This document shows, in pieces, positions 7,518 to 15,783 of a stretch of DNA of 64,000 nt (its first letter is position 1; every line of letters begins with the position of its first letter). The position numbers and the translations under genes were made by a program. The notes below the pieces were generated by a model that saw nothing but the letters and a program-made list of their open reading frames with translations, was not told the origin of the DNA and did no database searches. This stretch comes from Hahnella lacustris (GTDB lineage: Bacteria > Pseudomonadota > Gammaproteobacteria > Burkholderiales > Burkholderiaceae_A). The DNA is taken from contig OZ239148.1 in the NCBI GenBank assembly GCA_965194655.1, positions 744,001 through 808,000 on the forward strand, in the 5' to 3' direction.

Positions 7518-8030
7518 ATGGAGCAGAAGGTCTACAAGGTTTTGTTCATTTGTACGGGGAATTCGGCAAGGTCCATCATGGCCGAGGGGCTCCTGAACCA
7601 TCTCGGACATGGACGCTTTCAGGCGTTCTCGGCGGGGAGCCATCCAAAGGGGAGTGTGAATCCGCGTGCCCTGGCTGCATTGCAGAGTCATCACATCCCC
7701 ACTGAAGGATTCCGCAGTAAAGGTTGGGAGGAGTTCTCCGGGCCTCAGTCGGCATCGCTCGACTTTGTCTTCACGGTCTGCGATCAGGCCGCAGGTGAGA
7801 TGTGTCCGGTCTGGCCAGGACAGCCCATGACAGCGCATTGGGGCGTTGAGGATCCGGCAAACGAGGTGGGCAACTCCGAACAGATTGAGCGTCGTTACTG
7901 GGACGCCATGATGGTGCTGCGTCGTCGGATTGAGCTCTTCCTCTCGCTGCCTCTGGAGAAGCTCGATCGCTTGAGTTTGCAGAAAGAGATTGAACAGATT
8001 GGCCATGTGGGCAGTGAGGCCACTGCTTGA
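7518..8030 (+). CDS. arsC: Arsenate reductase, low-molecular-weight phosphatase (thioredoxin-linked) type
   Basis: A 170-residue protein with the P-loop C-x5-R (C12-TGNSA-R18) of low-molecular-weight tyrosine phosphatases and arsenate reductases. It also has the Cys pair C88 and C96 (TVCDQAAGEMCP) that takes part in disulfide relay in thioredoxin-coupled ArsC. It reduces arsenate to arsenite in the cytoplasm. AGGGGAGAGGGAG lies just upstream of the ATG. The stop overlaps the next gene (TTGA). A second, unrelated arsenate reductase is encoded two genes downstream. The C-terminus is about 30 residues longer than that of the S. aureus enzyme. Confidence 0.9.
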   Translation: MEQKVYKVLFICTGNSARSIMAEGLLNHLGHGRFQAFSAGSHPKGSVNPRALAALQSHHIPTEGFRSKGWEEFSGPQSASLDFVFTVCDQAAGEMCPVWPGQPMTAHWGVEDPANEVGNSEQIERRYWDAMMVLRRRIELFLSLPLEKLDRLSLQKEIEQIGHVGSEATA

Positions 8031-8689
8031 ACTCTGCCAAGCTGCTCGCCGAGTGCCTGGGGACGGCACTCCTGTTCTGCGTCGTGATTGGGTCCGGCAT
8101 CATGGCCGAGTCGCTCTCTGGTGGAAACAACGGTGTAGCGCTGATCGCAAACACGGCGGCCACATTCTGGGCACTCTACGTGCTCATTGTCATGCTCGGA
8201 CCCGTGAGCGGTGCGCATTTCAACCCTGTGGTTTCAGTGATCATGGCTCTGAGGGGTGCGCTGGATCGGCGTCTACTCGTTCCTTATGTGGTGGTGCAGC
8301 TCCTCGGCGCTGTGCTGGGGGCTTGGCTCGCCCACCTGATGTTCGACCTGGACATTCTTCAGTTCTCCACCAAAGAGAGAACTGGGCTTGGTATCTGGAC
8401 TGGCGAGGTGGTGGCGACGGCCGGACTTATTCTGGTAATTCTGAGATCCCCCCCAGAGCGTGTGGCGGGCATGGTGGCCTCCTATATTGGAGCGGCCTAT
8501 TGGTTCACCTCATCCACCTCGTTTGCCAATCCAGCAGCGGCCTTTGGACGAATGTTCAGCAACACCTTTGCGGGCATTTCCCCCGCAGATGTCCCTGGAT
8601 ACATGCTGGCTGAGATCATCGGTGGCCTGATCGGCTGGGGACTTCATCGCTTGCTGGGACAGAGCGACTCTCCACGAGCATCCTCATGA
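8027..8689 (+). CDS. aqpS: Aquaglyceroporin of the AqpS type, probable arsenite channel
   Basis: A 220-residue six-helix channel of the MIP family. The two half-helix motifs are HFNPVVS (first NPA reads NPV) and FANPAAAFGR (second NPA intact). The Arg that normally follows the second NPA directly and forms the selectivity filter is Ala here, as I recall for AqpS-like channels of ars operons. Such a channel lets As(OH)3 leave the cell down its gradient once ArsC has made it. The start is a TTG overlapping the arsC stop, with GTGAGG upstream; no better start lies nearby. It takes the place of an arsenite pump in this operon. Confidence 0.85.
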   Translation: MNSAKLLAECLGTALLFCVVIGSGIMAESLSGGNNGVALIANTAATFWALYVLIVMLGPVSGAHFNPVVSVIMALRGALDRRLLVPYVVVQLLGAVLGAWLAHLMFDLDILQFSTKERTGLGIWTGEVVATAGLILVILRSPPERVAGMVASYIGAAYWFTSSTSFANPAAAFGRMFSNTFAGISPADVPGYMLAEIIGGLIGWGLHRLLGQSDSPRASS

Positions 8690-9108
8690 ACATGGTCATT
8701 CACCATAACCCGGACTGCGGGACCTCACGAAATGTGGTGGCCATCGTGCGTGCAGCCGGAATCGAGCCCACGCTCATCCACTATCTGGAAACGGGATGGA
8801 CCCGCCCTCAGCTGCTCGGGCTTTTTGCTGCGGCTGGGCTCACGCCTCGAGATGCGCTTCGAACCACCAAGTCACCCGCAGAAGCACTGGGCCTTCTCGA
8901 CCCTGCGGTGAGCCATGAGGACCTGCTGGATGCCATGCTTTTGCATCCCGTTCTGGTGAACCGTCCGATTGTCTGCAGTCCCAAAGGGGTTCGTCTCTGT
9001 CGCCCCAGTGAGTCGGTGCTAGACCTACTCGATCGTCTGCCTCCTGGACCGCTTTCGAAGGAAGATGGAAGCCCCCTCATTGATTCAGAGGGGCGTCGCG
9101 TTGGCTGA
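8686..9108 (+). CDS. arsC: Arsenate reductase, glutaredoxin-linked (E. coli ArsC) type
   Basis: A 140-residue protein with the catalytic segment HHNPDCGTSRN, whose C11 corresponds to Cys12 of the plasmid R773 ArsC, and the downstream pattern LLDAMLLHPVLVNRPIV with the conserved Arg in NRP. It reduces arsenate using glutathione and glutaredoxin. The ATG overlaps the aquaporin stop by four bases. Its presence beside the unrelated thioredoxin-type reductase gives the operon two reduction routes with different electron donors. The C-terminal tail (KEDGSPLIDSEG) is as in the family. Confidence 0.93.
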   Translation: MNMVIHHNPDCGTSRNVVAIVRAAGIEPTLIHYLETGWTRPQLLGLFAAAGLTPRDALRTTKSPAEALGLLDPAVSHEDLLDAMLLHPVLVNRPIVCSPKGVRLCRPSESVLDLLDRLPPGPLSKEDGSPLIDSEGRRVG

Positions 9109-9802
9109 TCCCCAGAACGAGTTTTTTCAGGCCATGGATCTCGGGGCCCTTCAGCCTGCTGAGATTCCGCAACATCCACCGCGAATCCTGTTGCTTCACG
9201 GCTCCGTTCGCCCTCGCTCCTTTAGTCGTCTGCTCAATGAGGAGGCGGCCCGTATCCTTCAGCAGTTGGGTGCGGAGACGCGCGCGTTCAATCCCTCGGG
9301 CTTGCCGCTACCAGACGATGCCGAGGCGAGCCATCCGAAGGTTCAGGAGCTTCGCGAACTCGTGACCTGGTGTGAGGGGATGGTCTGGTGTTCTCCGGAG
9401 CGACATGGGGCCATGACCGGCATCATGAAGTCGCAGATCGATTGGATCCCACTCTCGGTGGGGGCCGTTCGGCCCACTCAAGGCAAGACGCTCGCGGTCA
9501 TGCAGGTCTCGGGCGGTTCACAGTCCTTCAATGCTGTGAATCAGCTCCGCATTCTGGGTCGCTGGATGCGGCTCATCACCATCCCCAATCAATCCTCAGT
9601 GCCCAAGGCCTTCCTCGAGTTCGATGATCACGATCGAATGAAGCCCTCTGCTTTGTACGACCGCGTGGTGGACGTGATGGAGGAACTTGTGAAGTTCACC
9701 TTGCTCACACGCGGGTGTGCTGACTACCTGGTTAGCCGCTATTCAGAGCGTAAAGAGTCCGCAGAGGAAATGATGAAGCGCGTGAATCAATCCAGTCACT
9801 AG
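9065..9802 (+). CDS. arsH: ArsH, NADPH-dependent FMN reductase / organoarsenical oxidase
   Basis: A protein of up to 245 residues with a flavodoxin-like fold: the FMN phosphate loop LLHGSVRPRSFSR, the segment SPERHGAMTGIMKSQIDWIP and VMQVSGGSQSFNAVNQLR, all typical of ArsH. ArsH oxidises trivalent methyl or aromatic arsenicals to less toxic pentavalent forms. The listed ATG overlaps arsC by 44 bases. A TTG at 9101 with AGAGGGG seven bases upstream is an equally good start and would give 233 residues. It lies in the middle of the arsenic operon. Confidence 0.9.
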   Translation: MEAPSLIQRGVALADPQNEFFQAMDLGALQPAEIPQHPPRILLLHGSVRPRSFSRLLNEEAARILQQLGAETRAFNPSGLPLPDDAEASHPKVQELRELVTWCEGMVWCSPERHGAMTGIMKSQIDWIPLSVGAVRPTQGKTLAVMQVSGGSQSFNAVNQLRILGRWMRLITIPNQSSVPKAFLEFDDHDRMKPSALYDRVVDVMEELVKFTLLTRGCADYLVSRYSERKESAEEMMKRVNQSSH

Positions 9803-9830
9803 TGGCTCACCCATCTCAAGGAGAAAGCAC

Positions 9831-10871
9831 ATGAGAGTAGGAATCAATGGAATGGGCCGTATCGGCCGCCTTGCGTTTCGTGCTGCGTTTGGCGCAGCCC
9901 ATCGCGGGAAAGACGACCCACAACGCCAGAACCGCTGCGAAGTGGTGCATGTCAACGAGATCAAGGGTGGGATCGCTGCTACCGCACATCTGCTGGAGTT
10001 TGACTCGGTTCAGGGACGGTGGGACGAGTCCCTTGGAGTCGATGGAGATCGCATTTGTGTGGGGGATCGCACCGTCGGTTTTACAGAACATGCCATGCCC
10101 TCTGACATTCCTTGGGGTGACCTAGGCGTAGATCTTGTACTCGAGTGCACCGGCAAATTCCTCACGCCGGAAGTGCTCGAGGGCCATATCAAACGCGGCG
10201 CCAAGCGGGTCATGGTGGCAGCACCCGTGAAGACCGGAAATGTCTTGAATATGGTCTATGGCATCAACCATGACCTCTACGATCCTTCACAGCACACCGT
10301 GGTGACAGCCGCGTCTTGCACCACCAATTGTCTTGCGCCGGTCGTCAAAGTGGTGCACGAGGGCATAGGCATTCGGCATGGCCAGATCACCACCATCCAT
10401 GACCCCACCAACACCAATCTGGTGGTCGATGCGCCTCACAAGGACCTGCGGCGTGCCCGCAGTGCCATGCTGAGCCTTGCCCCCACCACCACAGGCAGTG
10501 CAACCGCGATTGCGCTGATTTACCCCGAGCTCAAGGGCAAACTCAATGGTCATGCCGTGCGGGCGCCGGTTCTGAATGCATCGCTTACCGATTGCGTGTT
10601 CGAGCTGGCCCGAGAGACATCGGTCGAAGAGGTGAACGCGCTTTTTGCGCAGGCGGCACAAGGACCCCTGGCCGGAGTCTTGGGCTTTGAGACCCGTCCC
10701 CTGGTGAGTGCCGATTATGCGCGTGACACGCGAAGCTCCATTGTGGATGCACTCTCCACCATGGTCACCGATGGCACCTTGTTAAAAGTCTATGCCTGGT
10801 ATGACAATGAAATGGGCTACTCCTGCCGCATGATTGACTTGGCAAACCATATGCAAAAGGTGGGCCTCTGA
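9831..10871 (+). CDS. ArsJ-associated glyceraldehyde-3-phosphate dehydrogenase
   Basis: A 346-residue GAPDH with the NAD-binding start RVGINGMGRIGRLAFRAAFG and the active-site Cys at C163 in ASCTTNCLAP. Next to arsJ such enzymes make 1-arseno-3-phosphoglycerate from glyceraldehyde-3-phosphate and arsenate. ArsJ then exports the product, which breaks down outside to arsenate. AAGGAGAAAG precedes the ATG, and the stop overlaps the arsJ start by one base (TGATG), so the two are coupled. A short insertion (HRGKDDPQRQN) after the first helix is typical of this subgroup as I recall it. A plain glycolytic role is less likely in this setting. Confidence 0.92.
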   Translation: MRVGINGMGRIGRLAFRAAFGAAHRGKDDPQRQNRCEVVHVNEIKGGIAATAHLLEFDSVQGRWDESLGVDGDRICVGDRTVGFTEHAMPSDIPWGDLGVDLVLECTGKFLTPEVLEGHIKRGAKRVMVAAPVKTGNVLNMVYGINHDLYDPSQHTVVTAASCTTNCLAPVVKVVHEGIGIRHGQITTIHDPTNTNLVVDAPHKDLRRARSAMLSLAPTTTGSATAIALIYPELKGKLNGHAVRAPVLNASLTDCVFELARETSVEEVNALFAQAAQGPLAGVLGFETRPLVSADYARDTRSSIVDALSTMVTDGTLLKVYAWYDNEMGYSCRMIDLANHMQKVGL

Positions 10872-12112
10872 TGCAGGCAGGTGCGGTCAGCGGTCTGCGC
10901 AACTACGCCATTGTCACGGCCTCTTATTGGGGCTTCACCCTGACAGATGGCGCACTGCGGATGTTGGTGCTCTTGCACTTTTACAGACTGGGTTATTCCC
11001 CCTTCACGCTGGCCTTCCTGTTTTTGTTGTATGAGTTCGCAGGCATTCTCGCCAATCTCATTGGGGGTTGGCTGGCGACGCGTTTTGGTATTTCTCGCAT
11101 GCTCGCTGTGGGGCTCAGTACCCAGATTCTCGGTTTCCTCATGCTGTCGGCCCTGTCCCCCGAGTGGACGGCTGCGGCCTCGGTCGCGTGGGTCGTCGTA
11201 GCGCAGGGGATTTGCGGGGTAGCGAAGGACCTCACCAAGACGGCCAGTAAGTCAGCCATCAAAGTCACCTCTTCGGGCGTACCGGCTCAGTTGTTTAAGT
11301 GGGTGGCATGGTTTACAGGCAGCAAGAACGCCATGAAGGGCGTCGGCTTTTTCTTTGGGGGGCTCTTGCTGGACGTGCTGGGCTTTCAGGAGTCGCTCTG
11401 GCTCATGGCGGGGCTGCTCTCCATGATTCTCGTTGCAGTGGTGTTCTCGCTTCCCCCCATGATGGGCAAGAGCAAGGCCTCCAAGTCTGCGAGAGAGCTC
11501 TTTGCCAAGAACACGGGCATCAATCTGCTGGCAGCCGCTCGCGTGGGTCTCTTCGGTGCACGAGATGTCTGGTTCGTCGTGGGCGTGCCCGTATTCCTGT
11601 ATTCGGCAGGTTGGACCTTCACCATGGTTGGTACCTTCCTCGCGCTCTGGACCATTGCCTATGGGGTGGTGCAGGCTGCAGCTCCAAACCTCATTCGTCG
11701 CAGCGCCGATGGCCTCTCCGCTGAGGTGCCCGCTGCCAGACTCTGGTCGCTTCTACTGGCCTTTGTGCCTGCCGTCCTGGTGGTGCTGGTCCTGATGGAG
11801 GTGCCAAACCTGGAGTGGGTGGTGGTGGGAGGGCTGGCCATCTTTGGGATTGCATTTGCCATCAATTCCTCGGTGCATTCTTACTTGGTTCTGGCCTATG
11901 CGGGCTCTGAGAAGGCGGCCGAGGACGTGGGGTTCTATTACGCTGCGAATGCGACAGGTCGCTTCATTGGCACGCTGCTCTCAGGACTGCTTTATCAGTG
12001 GGGGGGGATTGTCTACGCGCTGGCTGGATCCGCCATCATGCTCCTCATTTGCTGGCTGGTGACGCTCAAGCTGCCGGCTAGTCAGAGCGCCAGCCCGGCA
12101 GGCGAAGGTTGA
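10871..12112 (+). CDS. arsJ: ArsJ, organoarsenical (1-arseno-3-phosphoglycerate) efflux MFS permease
   Basis: A 413-residue twelve-helix major facilitator protein. The N-terminal part YWGFTLTDGALRMLVLLHFY and the loop GVAKDLTKTASKSAIK are characteristic of ArsJ. With the preceding GAPDH it forms an arsenate exit path that needs no reduction. The start overlaps the GAPDH stop by one base. A run of eight G lies in the reading frame around 12000-12007. It is the last gene of the operon; a hairpin follows about 120 bases downstream, between this gene and convergent htpX. Confidence 0.93.
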   Translation: MQAGAVSGLRNYAIVTASYWGFTLTDGALRMLVLLHFYRLGYSPFTLAFLFLLYEFAGILANLIGGWLATRFGISRMLAVGLSTQILGFLMLSALSPEWTAAASVAWVVVAQGICGVAKDLTKTASKSAIKVTSSGVPAQLFKWVAWFTGSKNAMKGVGFFFGGLLLDVLGFQESLWLMAGLLSMILVAVVFSLPPMMGKSKASKSARELFAKNTGINLLAAARVGLFGARDVWFVVGVPVFLYSAGWTFTMVGTFLALWTIAYGVVQAAAPNLIRRSADGLSAEVPAARLWSLLLAFVPAVLVVLVLMEVPNLEWVVVGGLAIFGIAFAINSSVHSYLVLAYAGSEKAAEDVGFYYAANATGRFIGTLLSGLLYQWGGIVYALAGSAIMLLICWLVTLKLPASQSASPAGEG

Positions 12113-12230
12113 GGGCGAGCAGGGTCATTTGTCGCCGAGGGTTCCTATGGATTCGCTTCGAAGTCGATGAAGACTCGATTCATGTTCGCTCGATGGAGCT
12201 CAGAGAAGTTCTCGAGGTGCACAAACTGTG

Positions 12231-12255
12231 CGGGCTCAGATATAGCCTGAGCCCG
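12231..12255. terminator. Hairpin between convergent arsJ and htpX
   Basis: CGGGCTCAG, a seven-base loop and CTGAGCCCG form a perfect nine-pair stem in the gap between two convergent genes, ten bases after the htpX stop. Neither side has a clear T-run, so it may be a bidirectional stop signal or only a 3'-end stabilising structure. Confidence 0.45.
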
Positions 12256-12264
12256 TGCTCGGCA

Positions 12265-13149
12265 TTAGGCAGCGTCTTTGAGGGCCTGAATGCGCTCCTC
12301 TAATGGGGGATGGCTCATGAAGAGCCGCTTGAGGCCGTGCCCCATGCCACCGCTGATGCCAAAGGCCTCGAGCTGCTCAGGCAGGTGTGGCTCCTTGATG
12401 GACTGCTGAAGACGCTCCAGCGCGGCAATCATTTTTCGGCGATCGGCGAGGTAGGCTCCACCGGCATCCGCGCGGTACTCACGCATGCGGCTAAACCACA
12501 TCACGATGGCGCTGGCCAGAATGCCCAGCACAATCTGCGCGATGATGGCGGTGACCCAGTAGGCAGGGCCATGACCACTCTCTGTTTTGAAGATGACCCG
12601 GTCAATGAAATGACCCAGTACACGAGACAAGAAGAAGACAAAGGTGTTGACCACCCCCTGGATGAGGGCCAGTGTGATCATGTCGCCGTTGGCCACATGA
12701 CTGACTTCGTGGGCGAGCACGGCCTCGATTTCGTCTCGGGTCATGCCCCGCAGCAGGCCTGTGCTCACTGCTACGAGCGCATCGTTCCTGTTCATGCCGG
12801 TTGCGAAGGCATTGAGGTCTGGCGATTCATAAATGGCCACCTCTGGCATGCCAATCCCGGCTTTCTCAGCCTGCCTAGCAACGGTTTCGACTAGCCAGCG
12901 CTCGAGTTCGGTGCGAGGCTGCGTGATGACCTGAGCGTTGGTGCTTTGCTTGGCCATAAATTTGGACATGGCCAGCGAGATGATGGACCCTGTCATGCCG
13001 ACCACCGCGGACAGCATCAGCAGAGCGCCGAGGTCGAGTCCAACGCCAGCCTCGTCGAGCACATTGCCCAGGCCGAAGACCGAGATGATGATGGACAACA
13101 CCACCATGACGGCGATGTTGGTGAGAAGGAAGAGGAATATGCGTTTCAT
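12265..13149 (-). CDS. htpX: HtpX membrane zinc metalloprotease
   Basis: A 294-residue integral inner-membrane protease of the M48 family. Two N-terminal helices (about residues 4-24 and 38-64) precede the zinc motif HEVSH (H147, E148, H151). Two more helices follow, and the third zinc ligand is in the later MREYRADAGGAYL segment. HtpX degrades misfolded membrane proteins together with FtsH. The ATG at 13149 is chosen because the family begins MKRIFLFLLTN; an in-frame TTG nine codons upstream exists. No clear ribosome binding site is seen. It is probably stress induced in related bacteria. Confidence 0.95.
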   Translation of the reverse strand: MKRIFLFLLTNIAVMVVLSIIISVFGLGNVLDEAGVGLDLGALLMLSAVVGMTGSIISLAMSKFMAKQSTNAQVITQPRTELERWLVETVARQAEKAGIGMPEVAIYESPDLNAFATGMNRNDALVAVSTGLLRGMTRDEIEAVLAHEVSHVANGDMITLALIQGVVNTFVFFLSRVLGHFIDRVIFKTESGHGPAYWVTAIIAQIVLGILASAIVMWFSRMREYRADAGGAYLADRRKMIAALERLQQSIKEPHLPEQLEAFGISGGMGHGLKRLFMSHPPLEERIQALKDAA

Positions 13150-13182
13150 AGGCGAGTTTGACGAATCGTGATTCAAAAAGTT

Positions 13183-14361
13183 TCAGGATTTTCGGATGGA
13201 CCAGAGAAGCAGAAGTGACACCATTCCAAGCCCGAGCGTAAGGAGGATGGCGTGCCGCCCCCAATGCGTCAAGATGAGCCCGAAAAGCCATGGGGCTAAT
13301 GCCATGCTCAGGCGGGCTGGCAGCATGATCCAGCCCTGACGGGCGCCATATCCGGCAGATCCAAAGAGGGCCAGTGGCAGTGCGCCCTTTACGATGGTCA
13401 TGATGCCGTTTCCTGCCCCATGGAGCAGGGCGAAGGCCGGTGCCCAGGCAGGTCCGAGAGTGAGAATCAGTCCAGCGCCAATGGGGTGAGCGGCCAACGC
13501 GAGTCTGGCCGAGAGGAGGGGGTGGGTCCTTCTCAGGAATCCGTATTCCAGAATGCGCGCGCCCACTTGAGCCGGGCCAATGAGTGCGCCCAGCGCCACA
13601 GCGGCGGTCAAACCCACCCCGAGGGATCCGAGCAACGTCGGCCAGTGCGCAGCAAGCGCGGTGCTGACAAACGCCGTCGTGGCAAACACGATGGAGACTG
13701 ACAACATCTGCAGGAGATCAGGCGCAGAGGCATGAGGTGGCCGACTGCTCGTCGGATCTCGCGCCGGTTCAGTTGGGGGCACGCGGGGTGCAGGGGAGGG
13801 GTTTATGTGGGCTCGAATCATGAGCGCGTTGAGGGGTGTGCCCAGCAAGAGGTGCAAAGAAGCCCAGAAAAAGCAGACTTCTCTCCAGCCCCAACTGGCC
13901 TCTATCCAGGCGCTGACTGGCCAGCCCACGGTCGATGCAAAGCCTGCGATCAGGGTCACACCGGTGATGGCCGGCCGTGCCGCTGAGCCATAGAGCCTAA
14001 CCAAGGAGGCAAACGCAGTCTCATAGAGCCCACAGGCCATGGCCATTCCCATGATCAGCCACCCGCCCCAGAGCCAGAATGCATCCTGTGCGAAACCCAG
14101 CACGGTGAGCCCCGTGGCAAAGAGCAGGTTTGAGAGGGGAAGCACCCGGGCTCCGCCCCAGCGATCAATCGCGCGACCGAAGGAGGGCCCCAAGAACGCA
14201 GAGAGGCCCAGCGCCACTGAAAACGCCAGGAATACGTTGGCGTAGCTCACTGACAGGCTGGCTGACATGGAGTCGGCCAACACGGCGGGAAGGTAATAGC
14301 TCGAGGCCCAGGCGAGCGTCTGGGTGAGGCCAATGCTGATGACAGTTCTATGGGTACTCAA
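13183..14361 (-). CDS. Major facilitator superfamily transporter, substrate unknown
   Basis: A 392-residue protein with about twelve membrane helices and a polar central loop (about residues 185-215, rich in Pro and Arg). The loop between helices 2 and 3 reads GPSFGRAIDRWGGAR, the MFS signature. It starts with TTG; no in-frame ATG is nearby and AGG lies two bases upstream, so the start is not firm. It sits alone between htpX and a divergent DUF3445 gene. Nothing in the sequence or neighbours gives the substrate. Confidence 0.75.
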   Translation of the reverse strand: MSTHRTVISIGLTQTLAWASSYYLPAVLADSMSASLSVSYANVFLAFSVALGLSAFLGPSFGRAIDRWGGARVLPLSNLLFATGLTVLGFAQDAFWLWGGWLIMGMAMACGLYETAFASLVRLYGSAARPAITGVTLIAGFASTVGWPVSAWIEASWGWREVCFFWASLHLLLGTPLNALMIRAHINPSPAPRVPPTEPARDPTSSRPPHASAPDLLQMLSVSIVFATTAFVSTALAAHWPTLLGSLGVGLTAAVALGALIGPAQVGARILEYGFLRRTHPLLSARLALAAHPIGAGLILTLGPAWAPAFALLHGAGNGIMTIVKGALPLALFGSAGYGARQGWIMLPARLSMALAPWLFGLILTHWGRHAILLTLGLGMVSLLLLWSIRKS

Positions 14362-14380
14362 GGCCTGCTCATAATAGTGG

Positions 14381-15307
14381 ATGTCTATGACAGCCCTGAA
14401 TCTATTGGAGGCGCCACACCTTGGTCCGGTGACGACAGGGTGGAGCCTCTGTGAGGCCCTGCCGGAGCCTGAGATAGAGGTTCCTCATCGAGTGCGACCG
14501 GATCTGGTCAAGCTGGGGGAGGCTCCTGTGCTCTTAGAGGACTCAGAGTGGTCAGAGTGGATTGACGAGAAGCGTGGGCGCTTAGCCAAGGGTCGGCTGG
14601 TGTTGATTGAGCCCGGCCTTAGCCTTGAAGCGCTGGGTCGGTGGGCTTTATCGACTCGCCAGGCTTTTCATGCGCGAATGCCCAATGGCCCGGTCGATCA
14701 GCATGGTCGGTTCCCATGGCTGGGTGGTTTCCAGGCCGCAGACGCCCTGGAGTTTTTTGAGGCGCTCAGTCTGAGTCTTCAGGAGGATTTCGCGGTCATG
14801 GTGCACTCTGAAGCGGGTGGACTCAGAGCTGCATTGCTCTCCGTGTCATTCCCTAGCGGCTGGGATCCTGCTCAGCGCATTGGCCAATCCATGAGTGCAT
14901 TGCATGAGCCAGTCGCTGACGGCGCGGCCCTGCAGCGAGCGATGCAAACCATGTCCCGGGCTATGCTCGAGAAAGGCCCCTTGATGAGAACCGTCTGGAC
15001 CCTGGCCGGTTCGGCGTCTAGAGCGAGGCCACCCGGAGAGGATGACACGGCAAGCCTTCTTCACGCGGACCAGCTCTGGTTTCGCCATGAGCGACAGGTC
15101 ACCGTGCCCCTGGGCCATGGAGCCTGTCTGTTTCTGATTCGAGTGATGCTCGCGCCTTTTCGCGCAGTGGTTCGAAGCCAGGCGCATCATGCGCAGCTCC
15201 TGGCGGCGTTGGAGTCTATGAGCCCTTCGATGATCGCCTATAAAAACCTCGCATATGCGAGGCGATTGGTTCAATCCTCAAGGGGATGCCTCAAGGCAGG
15301 CCACTAG
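14381..15307 (+). CDS. DUF3445 family protein (heme-dependent oxidative N-demethylase-like)
   Basis: A 308-residue soluble protein with features I associate with DUF3445. These are FPSGWDPAQRIGQSMSALHE followed by PVADG, and the later pattern LWFRHERQVTVPLG then GACLFLIRVMLAPF. In the characterised member this subunit binds heme through a PAS-like fold and demethylates dimethylamine together with ferredoxin-like partners. No partner subunits are encoded here, so this is an orphan copy. Its 3' end overlaps the convergent glutathione peroxidase gene by 30 bases. The family call rests on remembered motifs; the substrate is unknown. Confidence 0.6.
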   Translation: MSMTALNLLEAPHLGPVTTGWSLCEALPEPEIEVPHRVRPDLVKLGEAPVLLEDSEWSEWIDEKRGRLAKGRLVLIEPGLSLEALGRWALSTRQAFHARMPNGPVDQHGRFPWLGGFQAADALEFFEALSLSLQEDFAVMVHSEAGGLRAALLSVSFPSGWDPAQRIGQSMSALHEPVADGAALQRAMQTMSRAMLEKGPLMRTVWTLAGSASRARPPGEDDTASLLHADQLWFRHERQVTVPLGHGACLFLIRVMLAPFRAVVRSQAHHAQLLAALESMSPSMIAYKNLAYARRLVQSSRGCLKAGH

Positions 15308-15766
15308 GGGTGCCTCGATCTTGCTCATCCCATCGGCGGAACCAAACCGAGAGACCACTTGACCCTGGCGGTTCACCAGAAACTTCGTAAAGTTCCATTT
15401 GATGGATTCGGTTCCGAGGATGCCGGGCGCAGCAGATTTCAGAAACTCAAAGAAGGGGTGGGCGTTTGGACCGTTGACTTCGCACTTCTGAAACATCGGA
15501 AAGCTCACGTCGAATCGACTGCTGCAGAAGGCCTGGATCTCCTCAGCGCTGCCCGGCTCCTGACCTCCAAACTGGTTACAGGGAAAGCCCATGACCACAA
15601 GTCCCTTGTCTTGGTATTGCCGATGGAGTGCCTCGAGGTCTTTGTACTGAGGAGTGAAGCCACACGCACTGGCGACGTTCACGACCAACAAAACCTGTCC
15701 TTGGTAGTCGACGAGATTGGACGGTGCACCGTCGAGATGGGTGAGGGGAATATTGGGCAGAGACAT
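15278..15766 (-). CDS. Glutathione peroxidase (BtuE type)
   Basis: A 162-residue thioredoxin-fold peroxidase with all family segments: VNVASACGFTPQY with the peroxidatic C35, GFPCNQFGGQEP, and WNFTKFLVNRQG carrying the conserved Trp and Asn. It reduces hydrogen peroxide and organic hydroperoxides with thioredoxin or glutathione. It is a Cys, not selenocysteine, form. It follows the NDH-2 gene by 17 bases on the same strand and may be its cotranscript. The end overlaps the convergent DUF3445 gene. Confidence 0.94.
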   Translation of the reverse strand: MSLPNIPLTHLDGAPSNLVDYQGQVLLVVNVASACGFTPQYKDLEALHRQYQDKGLVVMGFPCNQFGGQEPGSAEEIQAFCSSRFDVSFPMFQKCEVNGPNAHPFFEFLKSAAPGILGTESIKWNFTKFLVNRQGQVVSRFGSADGMSKIEAPLVACLEASP

Positions 15767-15783
15767 GTTGGAACCTATGAAAA

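Noticed and set aside
12000..12007. Run of eight G in arsJ as a phase-variable switch
   Set aside because: Eight G is short and common in such a genome, and the gene is intact; without population data there is no case.
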